DNA of 64,000 nucleotides from Rhodospirillaceae bacterium (lineage in GTDB: Bacteria > Pseudomonadota > Alphaproteobacteria > Reyranellales > Reyranellaceae): the NCBI GenBank assembly GCA_009772935.1, contig WOUR01000016.1:62001-126000 (forward strand), given 5' to 3'. The notes beneath the pieces were generated by a model. It did no database searches. It was not told where the DNA came from and saw only the letters and a program-made list of their open reading frames with translations. Of the stretch, positions 16,998-25,928 are shown piece by piece. The first letter of the stretch is position 1. Every line of letters starts with the position of its first letter. Both the position numbers and the translations under genes were made by a program.

Positions 16998-18011
16998 ATG
17001 AAAGCTGCTGTCGTCCGTGAACATGGCGGACCGGACCGCCTCGTCTTCGAAACCAGCTTCCCCGACCCGACGCCCGGCGAGGGCGACGTGATCGTGGCCG
17101 TGAAGGCCTCGTCGCTGAACTATCACGACGTCTTCACCCGCCGCGGCATGCCCGGCATCAAGGTGCCGATGCCGGCGATCATGGGTCTCGACGTCGCCGG
17201 CGAGATCGCCGAGGTCGGCCCCGGCGTCACCGGCTGGAAGAAGGGCGACCGCGTCCTGGTCGATCCGATCAACCGGGTCGAGGGCGGCCTGATGGGCGAG
17301 ACGGTGCATGGCGGCCTGGCCGAGCTGTGCAAGGCGCGCGCCCACCAGCTGATCAGGATTCCCGATGGCGTGAGCTACGCCGATGCCGCGGCGCTGCCCG
17401 TGGCCTACGGCACGGCGCTGCGCATGATGGTCACCAACGGCCATGTCGCGAAGGGCGAGAAGGTCCTGATCCTGGGCGCCTCGGGCGGCGTCGGCGTCTG
17501 CTGCCTGCAGCTCGCCAAGCTCGCAGGCTGCGAAGTCATCGCCTGCGCCGGCACCGACGCCAAGGCCAAGCGCCTCGCCGAACTCGGCGCCGACAAGACG
17601 ATCAACTACATCGAGAAGGATTTCATGAAGGAAATCTTCGCGATGTACGGCAAGCCGACGCGTCGCGGCAACGGCACCGACCAGGGCGTCGACGTCGTCG
17701 TCAACTACACCGGCGGCGACACCTGGGTGAACTCGCTGAAGACGCTCAAGGTCGGCGGCCGCCTGCTGACCTGCGGCGCCACCGCCGGCTACGCGCCGAC
17801 CGAGGACATCCGCTTCATCTGGACCTTCGAGCTCAAGATCCTGGGATCCAACGGCTGGATGCGCACCGACATAGAGAAGCTGCTGGAGCTGGTGCAGAGC
17901 GGCAAGCTGAAGGTGCTGGTCGACAAGGTCTACCCGCTCGCCGAGGCGCGCGAGGCGTTGCGCGTGATCGAGGATCGCGAAGTGTTCGGCAAGATCGTGG
18001 TGGCGCCATGA
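16998..18011 (+). CDS. Zinc-type alcohol dehydrogenase-like (MDR) oxidoreductase
   Basis: 337 residues, starting 2 nt after the ligase stop. The medium-chain dehydrogenase/reductase pattern is clear: an N-terminal GroES-like half (MGLDVAGEIAEVGPGVTGWKKGDRVLV) and the Rossmann nucleotide site LILGASGGVGVCCLQLAKLAG. The catalytic zinc Cys-x-His set of true alcohol dehydrogenases is not evident, so a quinone/enoyl reductase-like role is more likely. It overlaps the thioesterase gene by the ATGA motif. Confidence 0.9.
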   Translation: MKAAVVREHGGPDRLVFETSFPDPTPGEGDVIVAVKASSLNYHDVFTRRGMPGIKVPMPAIMGLDVAGEIAEVGPGVTGWKKGDRVLVDPINRVEGGLMGETVHGGLAELCKARAHQLIRIPDGVSYADAAALPVAYGTALRMMVTNGHVAKGEKVLILGASGGVGVCCLQLAKLAGCEVIACAGTDAKAKRLAELGADKTINYIEKDFMKEIFAMYGKPTRRGNGTDQGVDVVVNYTGGDTWVNSLKTLKVGGRLLTCGATAGYAPTEDIRFIWTFELKILGSNGWMRTDIEKLLELVQSGKLKVLVDKVYPLAEAREALRVIEDREVFGKIVVAP

Positions 18012-18436
18012 ACGACAAGCTCCAGCCGCTGACGTCCGAGGAGATGCAGGCGCAGCTCGACCGCTCGCCGTTCATCGCCTTTCTCGGCCTGAAGGTCATC
18101 GCGAGCGATCCGGCGAAGGAAGAGGTCACCATGACCTGCGCCATGCGGCCGGAGTTCGAGCGCGGCGCCGGCACCGGCCAGTGGCACGGCGGGCCGCTTG
18201 CGGCGATCATCGACACGGTCGGCGACTATGCGCTGATCATGGCGCTGCGCCGCCCGCTGCCGACCATCAACTTCCGCGTCGACTATCTCCGGCCCGCGAT
18301 CAAGACATCGCTCATCACGACGGCGCGCGTGCGACGCGCCGGCAAGAGCGTCGGCGTCGTCGATGTCGACGTGTTCAACGAACAGAAGGCTCTCCTCGCC
18401 GTGGGCCGTGCGACCTATTCGACGCTGCAGACCTAG
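18008..18436 (+). CDS. PaaI-type hotdog thioesterase
   Basis: 142 residues with the hotdog-fold signature GQWHGGPLAAIIDTVGDYAL (residues about 57-76), where the HGG turn and the acidic residue after it activate water on the acyl-CoA thioester. The second half (PTINFRVDYLRPA) is the typical edge strand. The start ATG overlaps the MDR stop (ATGA), a sign of tight operon structure. It probably releases CoA from an intermediate or side product of the preceding enzymes. Confidence 0.88.
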   Translation: MNDKLQPLTSEEMQAQLDRSPFIAFLGLKVIASDPAKEEVTMTCAMRPEFERGAGTGQWHGGPLAAIIDTVGDYALIMALRRPLPTINFRVDYLRPAIKTSLITTARVRRAGKSVGVVDVDVFNEQKALLAVGRATYSTLQT

Positions 18437-18493
18437 ACCACACGGTATGAAGTTTGCTTCGCCCGGCTTGGGAATTGGGGAACGGAGGGTGTC

Positions 18494-20098
18494 ATGACGA
18501 TCAAGGTTTCACGCCGCGTTTTTAGCGCGGGTATCCTGGCCACCGGTGTGGTCGGCACATCGCGGGGATCGTTCGCGCAGGGCACGCCCAAGCGGGGCGG
18601 CACCCTGGTGGCGACCTGGGGCGGCGGCGAGCCGCAGGCCTGCTACGTGCCGGCCGGCGGCGGCTCGAGCCCGACCTTCTCCTCCTCCAAGCTGTTCGAG
18701 CGGCTGGCCCGGCGCAAGATGGACGGCGCGTTCGAAGGCGTGCTGGCCGAATCGTGGAAGCCGTCGGCCGACTTCAAGACCTACACGGTGAAGATCCGCA
18801 AGGGCGTGAAGTTCCATGACGGCAAGGACATGACGGTCGATGACGTCGTCTATTCCGTCAGCGAGATCTGGAAGAAGTATGCCGTCGCATCGGCGCTGAC
18901 CGACTTCGCGGGCATCGACTCGCCCGACGCCGACACGGTGGTCTTCAAGTACAGCAATCCGACGCCGGAGTTCTTCTTCGCGTCGACCCTGTGCTCGCCG
19001 GTCGCCTACATCTTGCCGAAGCACATCTATGCCGGCAGCGATCCGGTCACCAATCCCGCGAACAACGCGCCAATCGCCACCGGTCCGTGGAAGTTCAAGG
19101 AATGGGTGCGCGGCAGCCACTTCGAATATGTGAAGAACGAGAACTACTGGAAGAAGGACGAACCCTATCTCGACCGCCTGATCATCCGCTACGTGCGCGA
19201 CCCCGCCGGCCGCGCCGCGGCGATGGAGGCGGGCGACATCCATATCGGCGTGTTCAACCCGGTCGCCCCTCCGGACATCAAGCGCCTGACCGGCACCGGC
19301 AAGTTCGTCGCCACGCCCAAGGGCTACGAGGAAGCGGTCTGGTCGACGACGCTCGAATGCAACATGCGCAATCCGGTGTTCGCCAAGCGCGAGGTCCGGC
19401 AGGCCATGTTCCACGCCGTCAATCGCGAGTTCATCGCCAAGACGGTCTACTACGGCTATGCGCGGCCGGGCACGAGCCCGATCTACTCGCCCAACAAGGA
19501 GTTCTTCACCGCCGACACGTTCAAGACCGGCTTCGATCCGAAGAAGGCGGCCGCCCTGCTCGACGCGGCCGGCTTCCCGAAGAAGGCCGACGGCAAACGC
19601 TTCACCCTGAACCTGCTCTCGGCGGGCTGGTTCCAGGAGAACGGCAAGGTCGGCGCCTATGTGAAGCAGGCCCTCGAGGACGTCGGGGTCGGCATCAATC
19701 TCACGGTCCCGGACCGTCCGAGTTCCATCAAGCGCATCTATACCGACTACGATTTCGACCTGGCGATCTCCAACCAGGCCAACCCTTCGGAGCCGGTGCC
19801 GTCGACCACGCAATACTTCACGACCGACGGCATCCTGAAGGGCGTGCCGTTCCGCAATGCCTCGGGCTATTCCAATCCCGACGTCGACAAGCTGGTCGCC
19901 AGCATCAAGGTCGAGACCGACCCGGCCAAGCGCAAGGCACTGGTCTTCGAGTTCCAGAAGATCATCACCCAGGAAGCCCCGCTCCTGCCGCTGGTCGAGC
20001 TGGAGTCGATCACCCTGGCCAGCACCAAGGTGCAGAACCACTCCAACGACCCGAACTTCCTCGCGGCAAGCTGGGGAGACCTATGGCTGGCGAGCTAG
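18494..20098 (+). CDS. Family 5 peptide/nickel-type ABC substrate-binding protein
   Basis: 534 residues. The export signal is SRRVFSAGILATGVVGTSRGSFAQ with a cleavage site after FAQ. The mature protein shows family 5 features: GGTLVATWGGGEPQACYVP, then VKFHDGKDMTVDDVVYSV and PIATGPWKFKEWVRG. It captures peptides or similar small cationic solutes for the permease genes that follow. The next gene starts 16 nt before this one ends, so binding protein and permease are coupled. Confidence 0.93.
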   Translation: MTIKVSRRVFSAGILATGVVGTSRGSFAQGTPKRGGTLVATWGGGEPQACYVPAGGGSSPTFSSSKLFERLARRKMDGAFEGVLAESWKPSADFKTYTVKIRKGVKFHDGKDMTVDDVVYSVSEIWKKYAVASALTDFAGIDSPDADTVVFKYSNPTPEFFFASTLCSPVAYILPKHIYAGSDPVTNPANNAPIATGPWKFKEWVRGSHFEYVKNENYWKKDEPYLDRLIIRYVRDPAGRAAAMEAGDIHIGVFNPVAPPDIKRLTGTGKFVATPKGYEEAVWSTTLECNMRNPVFAKREVRQAMFHAVNREFIAKTVYYGYARPGTSPIYSPNKEFFTADTFKTGFDPKKAAALLDAAGFPKKADGKRFTLNLLSAGWFQENGKVGAYVKQALEDVGVGINLTVPDRPSSIKRIYTDYDFDLAISNQANPSEPVPSTTQYFTTDGILKGVPFRNASGYSNPDVDKLVASIKVETDPAKRKALVFEFQKIITQEAPLLPLVELESITLASTKVQNHSNDPNFLAASWGDLWLAS

Positions 20099-21099
20099 CC
20101 TCGCCGACGCCCGCCCTTCGCGGCTCCGCCCGTCGCACGGCGGCGCTGCGGCTCCTGCGGCGACGGCTGATTCAGGCCGTCCCGCTGATGCTGGGCGTGG
20201 TGATCATCAATTTCTGCCTGATCCAGATGGCACCAGGCAGCTTCCTCGAACTGATGACGGCCGAGAACCAGGTGAGCGACCCGGCGACGGTCGCCCTGCT
20301 GCGCAAGACCTACGGGCTGGACGATCCGGTGTGGATGCAGCTGCTGAAGTACATCTGGGCGCTGCTGCATTTCGACTTCGGCTTCTCCTATCGCCAGAAC
20401 ATGCCGGTCATCCAGGCGATCTGGATCCACCTGCCGGCGACGATCCTGCTGATGGTCTCGAGCATCGCGCTGGCGATCTCGATCGGCGTGGCGGCGGGAG
20501 TCGTCGCCTCGATGAAGGTCCGGACCTTCTGGGACAGCCTCGTCTCGATCGCCGCCATGTTCTTCTACGCCGCGCCCAGCTTCTGGCTCGGAATCATGAT
20601 GATCGTGCTGTTCTCGGTGAAGCTCGGCTGGCTGCCGGTCGGCGGCATGATGAAGATCGGCGGCAATGGCGGGGTGCTGGACATCCTGCACCACCTGATC
20701 CTGCCGACGCTGGCCCTGGGCCTGTTCTATGCCGCGATCTATACGCGCGTCATGCGCTCCTCGATGCTCGAGGTCGCGCAACTCGACTTCGTGCGCACGG
20801 CCCGCGCCAAGGGGCTGAGCCGCAACAAGGTGACGATCCACCACGTGCTGCGCAACGCGCTGCTGCCGGTGGTCACGATCCTCGGCGTGCAGATGGGCAC
20901 CGTGCTGGCCGGAAGCGTCGTGATCGAGAGCGTGTTCAGCTGGCCGGGCGTCGGCTCGCTGCTGTTCGACAGCGTGAGCTCGCGCAACTATCCGGTCGTG
21001 CTCGGCATCATGGTGCTGGGCTCGCTGGTCGTCATCGCCGCCAACATCGCGGTCGACCTCATCTACATGTGGCTCGATCCGCGCATCGAGATCCGCTGA
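20083..21099 (+). CDS. ABC transporter permease, DppB type
   Basis: 338 residues with six predicted membrane helices. The N-terminal LIQAVPLMLGVVIINFCLIQMAPG is the classical DppB/OppB start. The EAA loop is seen as RTARAKGLSRNKVTIHHVLRNALLP. The start ATG at 20083 lies inside the binding-protein gene; its stop overlaps the next ATG. It forms the membrane channel together with the gene at 21099. Confidence 0.94.
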   Translation: MAGELASPTPALRGSARRTAALRLLRRRLIQAVPLMLGVVIINFCLIQMAPGSFLELMTAENQVSDPATVALLRKTYGLDDPVWMQLLKYIWALLHFDFGFSYRQNMPVIQAIWIHLPATILLMVSSIALAISIGVAAGVVASMKVRTFWDSLVSIAAMFFYAAPSFWLGIMMIVLFSVKLGWLPVGGMMKIGGNGGVLDILHHLILPTLALGLFYAAIYTRVMRSSMLEVAQLDFVRTARAKGLSRNKVTIHHVLRNALLPVVTILGVQMGTVLAGSVVIESVFSWPGVGSLLFDSVSSRNYPVVLGIMVLGSLVVIAANIAVDLIYMWLDPRIEIR

Positions 21100-21938
21100 T
21101 GCAACGCTTCGAGTTTCTCGGCCGCTTTGCCCGCAATCGCGGCGCCCTGGTCGGTGCCTGCCTGATCCTGCTCGTCGCGCTCATGGCGGCCTTCGCCTCC
21201 GTCTTCTTCCCGACCGACCCGCTGCGCATCGTCGGCCTGCCCGAACTGTGGCCGGGCGAGGACCCCGAGTTCCCCCTGGGCACCGATTCGCTGGGCCGCG
21301 ACATCCTCTCGATGATCGTGCACGGCGCGCGGGCGACCCTGCTGATCGGCCTGTTCGCCTCGGCGGTCGCCACGATCATCGGCGTGGGCGTCGGCGCCAT
21401 CGCCGGCTATTTCGGCGGCTGGGTCGACGAGATCGCCATGCGTGCGGCCGAGCTGTTCCAGACCATCCCGAACCTGATCTTCGTGCTCACCATCGTGGTG
21501 ATCCTGGGCTCGACCCTGACGAACATCGTGATCGCCATCGGCATCGTGAGCTGGACGCCGATCGCGCGCATGACGCGGGCGGAGTTCCTGTCGCTCAGGG
21601 ACCGCGAGTTCGTGCAGGCCTGCCGCTCGATGGGCATGAGCGACTTCCGGATCATCGTCTCGGAGATCCTGCCCAACGCCCTGCCACCGGTGATCGTGCT
21701 CTCCTCGCTGGTCGTGGCCGGCGCCATCCTGTTCGAATCTGCCGTCTCCTTCCTCGGCCTGGGCGATCCCAACGTCGCAAGCTGGGGCCGGCTGGTCGGC
21801 GACGGGCGCCAGCTCATCCGCAGCTCCTGGTACATCTGCGCCATCCCGGGCATCGCCATCATGATCACCGTGCTCTGCCTCAACCTGGTGGGCGACGGGC
21901 TGAACGACGCGCTCAATCCCAAGCTGAGGGACCGGTGA
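21099..21938 (+). CDS. ABC transporter permease, DppC type
   Basis: 279 residues. The N-terminus has FARNRGALVGACLILLVALMAAFASVF, followed by the conserved periplasmic segment FPLGTDSLGRDILSMIVHGAR, and the EAA loop REFVQACRSMGMSDFRIIVSEILPNALPP. Its ATG overlaps the upstream stop (TGATG) and its stop overlaps the next ATG, so permeases and ATPase are translationally linked. Confidence 0.94.
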   Translation: MQRFEFLGRFARNRGALVGACLILLVALMAAFASVFFPTDPLRIVGLPELWPGEDPEFPLGTDSLGRDILSMIVHGARATLLIGLFASAVATIIGVGVGAIAGYFGGWVDEIAMRAAELFQTIPNLIFVLTIVVILGSTLTNIVIAIGIVSWTPIARMTRAEFLSLRDREFVQACRSMGMSDFRIIVSEILPNALPPVIVLSSLVVAGAILFESAVSFLGLGDPNVASWGRLVGDGRQLIRSSWYICAIPGIAIMITVLCLNLVGDGLNDALNPKLRDR

Positions 21939-22921
21939 TGAGCGGCCAGGCCCTTCCCCTCGAGATCACCGACCTCCGCACCACGCTGTTCACCCGTCGC
22001 GGCGAGATGAAGGCGGTGGATGGGCTCAGCCTCACCGTCGGCGCCGGCGAGACCGTGGCCCTGGTCGGCGAATCCGGGTGCGGCAAGTCACTGTCGGCGC
22101 TCTCGGTCATGCGGCTGCTGCCCGATCCGCCGGCCCGCATCGTCGGCGGCCAGGTCAGGCTCAACGGGCGGGACATCGTGCCCCTGCCCGAGGAGACCAT
22201 GCTCGGTATCCGCGGCAAGGAGATCGGCATGATCTTCCAGGACCCAATCAGCTCGCTGAACCCGGTCGCCACGGTCGAGAAGCAGATCGTCGAAGTGCTG
22301 ATGACCCATACGGAGCTCGGCCGCGGCCAGGCGCGCGTGCGCGCCCACGAGCTGCTGGAGCTGGTCGGCATGCCGGATGCGGCGCGCCGGCTCGACGCCT
22401 ACCCGCACCAGCTCTCCGGCGGCATGTGCCAGCGGGTCGTGATCGCCATGGCGATCGCCTGCAGCCCGTCGGTGCTGATCGCCGACGAGCCGACCACGGC
22501 GCTCGACGTCACGGTGCAGGCCCAGGTGCTGGCGCTGCTCAAGAAGCTGCAGGCCGATGCCGGCATGGCGATGATCTTCATCACCCACGATCTCGGCGTC
22601 GTCGCCGAGACGGCCGACCGGGTCGTGGTCATGTATGCCGGCCGCAAGGTCGAGGAAGCCTCGGTCGACGAGCTGTTCGAGAACCCGCTGCACCCCTACA
22701 CGGTGGGCCTGATTGGCGCGACGCCGACGCCGGGCGCCGAGCGCGCTGAACGGCTGGCCGACATTCCCGGCATGGTGCCGCCGCTCAACGCGCTGCCGCA
22801 GGGCTGCGCCTTCGCGCCGCGCTGCAAGCGGGTGATGGACCGCTGCCTCACCGAGAAGCCGGCTCTCACGGTTCCCGGGCCGGGCCGCCTCGTCGCCTGC
22901 TTCGCGGCACAGGGAGGCTGA
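21938..22921 (+). CDS. Dipeptide-type ABC ATPase, DppD/OppD-like
   Basis: 327 residues. Walker A is GESGCGKS, the signature LSGGMCQRV, Walker [13 protein letters not shown], switch His in FITHDLG. A C-terminal Cys-rich stretch ([15 protein letters not shown]...CFAAQGG) matches the oligopeptide-transporter ATPase extension, which often binds an iron-sulphur cluster. The signature's usual Q is Met-Cys-Gln here. It powers the 18.5-21.9 kb transporter. Confidence 0.94.
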   Translation: MSGQALPLEITDLRTTLFTRRGEMKAVDGLSLTVGAGETVALVGESGCGKSLSALSVMRLLPDPPARIVGGQVRLNGRDIVPLPEETMLGIRGKEIGMIFQDPISSLNPVATVEKQIVEVLMTHTELGRGQARVRAHELLELVGMPDAARRLDAYPHQLSGGMCQRVVIAMAIACSPSVLIADEPTTALDVTVQAQVLALLKKLQADAGMAMIFITHDLGVVAETADRVVVMYAGRKVEEASVDELFENPLHPYTVGLIGATPTPGAERAERLADIPGMVPPLNALPQGCAFAPRCKRVMDRCLTEKPALTVPGPGRLVACFAAQGG

Positions 22922-22923
22922 GC

Positions 22924-23865
22924 ATGTCGTTGCTGTCCCTGCGCGATGTGCGCGTCCAGTTCAACACCGCGGGCGGCGTCGTGCGCGCCGTCAACGGCGT
23001 CAGCCTCGACCTCGCCGTCGGCGAGACCCTGGGCCTCGTCGGCGAATCCGGGTGCGGCAAGTCCACGCTCGGCAAGGCGATCATGAAGCTGGTGCCGGTT
23101 AGCGGCGGTGAGATCGTGGTCGAGGGCGTCGACATCGCGCCGCTCAGCGGCGAGCAGCTCACCGGCATGCGCCGCAAGGTGCAGATGATCTTCCAGGACC
23201 CCTACGGGTCGCTGAACCCGCGCTCGACCGTGGGCCGCTCGGTGGCGCAGCCGCTGGTTCTCGCCGGCTGGAAGGCCGGCGCGACGGCCGAGCGCGTGGA
23301 GACCCTGCTGCGCTGGGTCGGCCTGCCGAGCGACGCCAAGCAGCGCTACCCGCACGAGTTCTCCGGCGGCCAACGCCAGCGCATCGGCATCGCCCGCGCC
23401 CTGGCGCTCAGCCCCAAGCTGATCATCTGCGACGAGCCGGTCTCGGCACTCGACGTCTCGGTGCGCGCCCAGGTGATCAACCTGCTGGAGGACCTGAAGA
23501 GCGAGTTCGGCGTCTCCTACCTGTTCATCAGCCACGACCTCAGCGTGGTCGAGCACATCGCCGACCGGGTGGCGGTGATGTATCTCGGCATGCTGTTCGA
23601 GGTCGGTGGCCGCGACCAGATCTGGAAGAGCCCGCAGCATCCCTACACAAGGGCGCTGCTGGCGGCGGCGCCGATCGCCAATCCGAAGCTCGCCCGCGCC
23701 CGCCAGCGCACGGTGCTGCAGGGCGAGCTGCCCAGCCCGCTGAACCCGCCGCCCGGCTGTCCCTTCAATTCACGCTGCCCGATGGCCCAGGATCGCTGCC
23801 GGGTCGAGAAGCCGGTGCTGCGTCCGGTCGCCAACGGCGCGCAGGCGGCGTGCCATTTCGTCTGA
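22924..23865 (+). CDS. Dipeptide-type ABC ATPase, DppF/OppF-like
   Basis: 313 residues. Walker [10 protein letters not shown], signature FSGGQRQRIGIARALAL, Walker B LIICDEPVSALDVS, switch His in FISHDLS. The C-terminal Cys-containing extension PPGCPFNSRCPMAQDRC...ACHF is the family's typical ending. It starts 2 nt after the first ATPase. Together with the previous four genes it makes a complete importer. Confidence 0.94.
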   Translation: MSLLSLRDVRVQFNTAGGVVRAVNGVSLDLAVGETLGLVGESGCGKSTLGKAIMKLVPVSGGEIVVEGVDIAPLSGEQLTGMRRKVQMIFQDPYGSLNPRSTVGRSVAQPLVLAGWKAGATAERVETLLRWVGLPSDAKQRYPHEFSGGQRQRIGIARALALSPKLIICDEPVSALDVSVRAQVINLLEDLKSEFGVSYLFISHDLSVVEHIADRVAVMYLGMLFEVGGRDQIWKSPQHPYTRALLAAAPIANPKLARARQRTVLQGELPSPLNPPPGCPFNSRCPMAQDRCRVEKPVLRPVANGAQAACHFV

Positions 23866-23884
23866 TTTGGCTATGATCCGGGCC

Positions 23885-24442
23885 ATGAGACTGCCCGTCC
23901 TCGTCGCCGCCCTGCTTGCCGCCGGAACCTTCTCCGGCGCCGCCTCCGCCCAGACCATGGAGTTCGCCTGCCCCGATCCGGGCACGACCTTCACCTACGA
24001 CAGCGGCGTCAAGGTCGTGGCGCGTGGCCGCGAGGGCATGGACTGCACCATGGATCGCGTCGGCGGAAAGCCCTTCAAGCTGCGCGCCCTGCTGTTCGAC
24101 AATCCTTCGGCCGACGGCGCCGACCTCACCGCCTTCCTCGCGGCGCTGCGGCCCGAACGCCTGTGGCCGCTCGAGGTCGGCAAGAAGATCGAGGCGAGCT
24201 ACCGGCTCGGCGGCGGCACCTGGAGCTACACGCTCGCCGTCGCCCGCTACGAGCGGCGCACCGGGCCGGGCGACAGGATGATCGACGCCTTCCTGATCGA
24301 GATGAACGAGACCGGCGACAAGGGGCAGCGCACCATCTCCCGCTGGTGGATCTCGCCCGCCGACAAGTTCGCCATCCGCTACGATTTCAGCGACGGCGCC
24401 GGCAAGGCCAACCGCGCGGTCGTGACCGAGGTCACGCGGTAG
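23885..24442 (+). CDS. Secreted hypothetical protein
   Basis: 185 residues from ATG 23885 (an ATG four codons upstream is possible). The signal peptide is MRLPVLVAALLAAGTFSGAASAQ with cleavage after ASA. The mature part begins TMEFACPDPGTTFTYDSGVKVVARGREGMDC and contains a Cys pair (FACPD, MDCTMD) that could form a disulphide. No known family was recognised. It follows the ABC operon by 19 nt and may be read through from it, but it looks unrelated in function. Confidence 0.7.
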   Translation: MRLPVLVAALLAAGTFSGAASAQTMEFACPDPGTTFTYDSGVKVVARGREGMDCTMDRVGGKPFKLRALLFDNPSADGADLTAFLAALRPERLWPLEVGKKIEASYRLGGGTWSYTLAVARYERRTGPGDRMIDAFLIEMNETGDKGQRTISRWWISPADKFAIRYDFSDGAGKANRAVVTEVTR

Positions 24443-24446
24443 CCGG

Positions 24447-25370
24447 TCAAGCCACCGATCCGGGATCGGTGTTGGCGCCGCAGATCAGGGTCGCGACGCG
24501 CTCGCCCGGGGCGGGGCGATAGGCGCCGGCGCGCAAGGCAGCGAGGCCGGTCGCACCGGCCGGTTCGGCGACGATGCGCAACTCGTCCCACAGCGCGCGC
24601 TGGGCCTCGCGCACAGCCTCGTCCGTGACCAGCACGGAGTCGCGGACCAGCGCCCGCGCGACCTCGAAGTTGGGGGTGCCGATGCGGCTGGCGCCCAGCG
24701 CATCGGCGGCAATGCCGGAGATTGCCACGTCGACCGGCTTCCCGGCCTTCAGCGCCTCGTGCAGAGTCGGCGTGCCTTCGGTCTCGACGGCAACGATCTT
24801 CTTCCCCGCGCCGATCGCGGTGGCGCAGCCGGCGATCAGGCCGCCGCCGCCGACGGCGATCAGCAGCGTGTCGAACCCGGCCTGCTCGGCGAATTCCAGC
24901 GCGACGCTCCCCGCGCCGGCGAACACGACCTCGTCCTCATAGGCCGGCACCATCAGGGCACCGGTTTCGGCGGCGCGCGCCTCGGATGCGGCACGGGCCT
25001 CGGCATAGACGGAACCGACCTGATTCACGACCGCGCCATAGCTGCGCAGCCGCGCCACCTTTGCGGGCGCGGCGATGGTCGGCACGAAGATCTCGGCCTT
25101 GTGGCCCAGGGCGCGCGCGGCATAGGCCGCGGCGGCACCGTGATTGCCACCCGAGGCGGCGACGATTCCCGCTGCCGGGACCTTCGAGGCGAGCAGCTTG
25201 TGGAACGCGCCGCGCCCCTTGAACGAGCCGCTGACCTGCAGCGATTCGACCTTCAGCGCCAGCGGTGCCGTCACAGCCAGCGAGCCGGCGGAGAGTTCGA
25301 TGACCGGCGTACGACGCACATGCGGCCGGATCAGGCCCCAGGCGGCCTCGACGTCGGAACGGGAGATCAT
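24447..25370 (-). CDS. Threonine dehydratase-like PLP enzyme
   Basis: 307 residues, fold type II PLP family. Lys51 in SGSFKGRGA is the Schiff-base lysine, SGGNHG (73-78) binds the cofactor phosphate, and AVGGGGLIAG (about 175-185) is the Gly-rich loop. It lacks the C-terminal ACT regulatory domain of biosynthetic IlvA, so it is a short catabolic-type dehydratase or racemase of serine, threonine or a hydroxylated amino acid. It is the last gene of an operon, starting 6 nt after the HD-domain gene. The hydroxy-amino acid it uses might come from that oxygenase; this is only an inference. Confidence 0.9.
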   Translation of the reverse strand: MISRSDVEAAWGLIRPHVRRTPVIELSAGSLAVTAPLALKVESLQVSGSFKGRGAFHKLLASKVPAAGIVAASGGNHGAAAAYAARALGHKAEIFVPTIAAPAKVARLRSYGAVVNQVGSVYAEARAASEARAAETGALMVPAYEDEVVFAGAGSVALEFAEQAGFDTLLIAVGGGGLIAGCATAIGAGKKIVAVETEGTPTLHEALKAGKPVDVAISGIAADALGASRIGTPNFEVARALVRDSVLVTDEAVREAQRALWDELRIVAEPAGATGLAALRAGAYRPAPGERVATLICGANTDPGSVA

Positions 25371-25376
25371 GCGGAC

Positions 25377-25928
25377 TCAGGCGCGACGGCAGGCCGGGAC
25401 GTGGCGCAGGTAGTAGTCGAAGTCGGGGGTGCTGGCGCGCGGGTTCTTGGCTTCCTCGTCATAGCGCCTGAGCCGCACCGCTTCGGCGTGATAGGGATTG
25501 GCGCGGAAGGCTTCGACCTCATCGGGCGACATCAGGCCGCCCTGCAGTTCGAGACTGCGAACCGAATCGGGCGCCAGCTTGCCGAAATAGTCGGACTCGA
25601 CGGTGCAGAGATAGCGCTTGGCCGACACATGCAGGCGGACGGGCTCGCTGACCGCGGGTCCGAAACGCTCGGCCAGCCATTGCGCGCCCAGCTCCTCATG
25701 AACGTCGTCGACGCCCTGCGAGGCCGGGTCTTCGCCCAGCCCGTGGATCATGTGTCCGACATCGTGCAGCAGCGAGGCCAGCACGGTTGCCGGCGGTGCA
25801 CCGTCGGCCTCGGCCAGAGCCGCGGCCTGCAGCGCATGCTGCAGCTGGTTGATGTCGGAGAGGCCGTAGCGCCGCGTGGCGCGGCCGGCGAAGATTTCCA
25901 GGAGTTCCTGGCGAAGGGGATCGCTCAT
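25377..25928 (-). CDS. PhnZ-like HD-domain oxygenase
   Basis: 183 residues. The HD-type metal ligands fall where PhnZ-like diiron oxygenases place them: His31 (NQLQHALQ), His55-Asp56 (SLLHDVGHM), His77 (DDVHEELGA), His100 (VRLHVSA) and Asp157 (RRYDEEAK). The MSPDEVEAFRANPY segment is typical of the family. PhnZ cleaves a hydroxylated aminophosphonate. In PhnZ a Tyr and a Glu precede the first ligand; here Tyr21 is kept but the Glu position appears to be Ser24, so substrate or iron binding may differ. No PhnY-like hydroxylase is nearby. The gene overlaps the upstream hydrolase gene by ATGA. Confidence 0.78.
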   Translation of the reverse strand: MSDPLRQELLEIFAGRATRRYGLSDINQLQHALQAAALAEADGAPPATVLASLLHDVGHMIHGLGEDPASQGVDDVHEELGAQWLAERFGPAVSEPVRLHVSAKRYLCTVESDYFGKLAPDSVRSLELQGGLMSPDEVEAFRANPYHAEAVRLRRYDEEAKNPRASTPDFDYYLRHVPACRRA

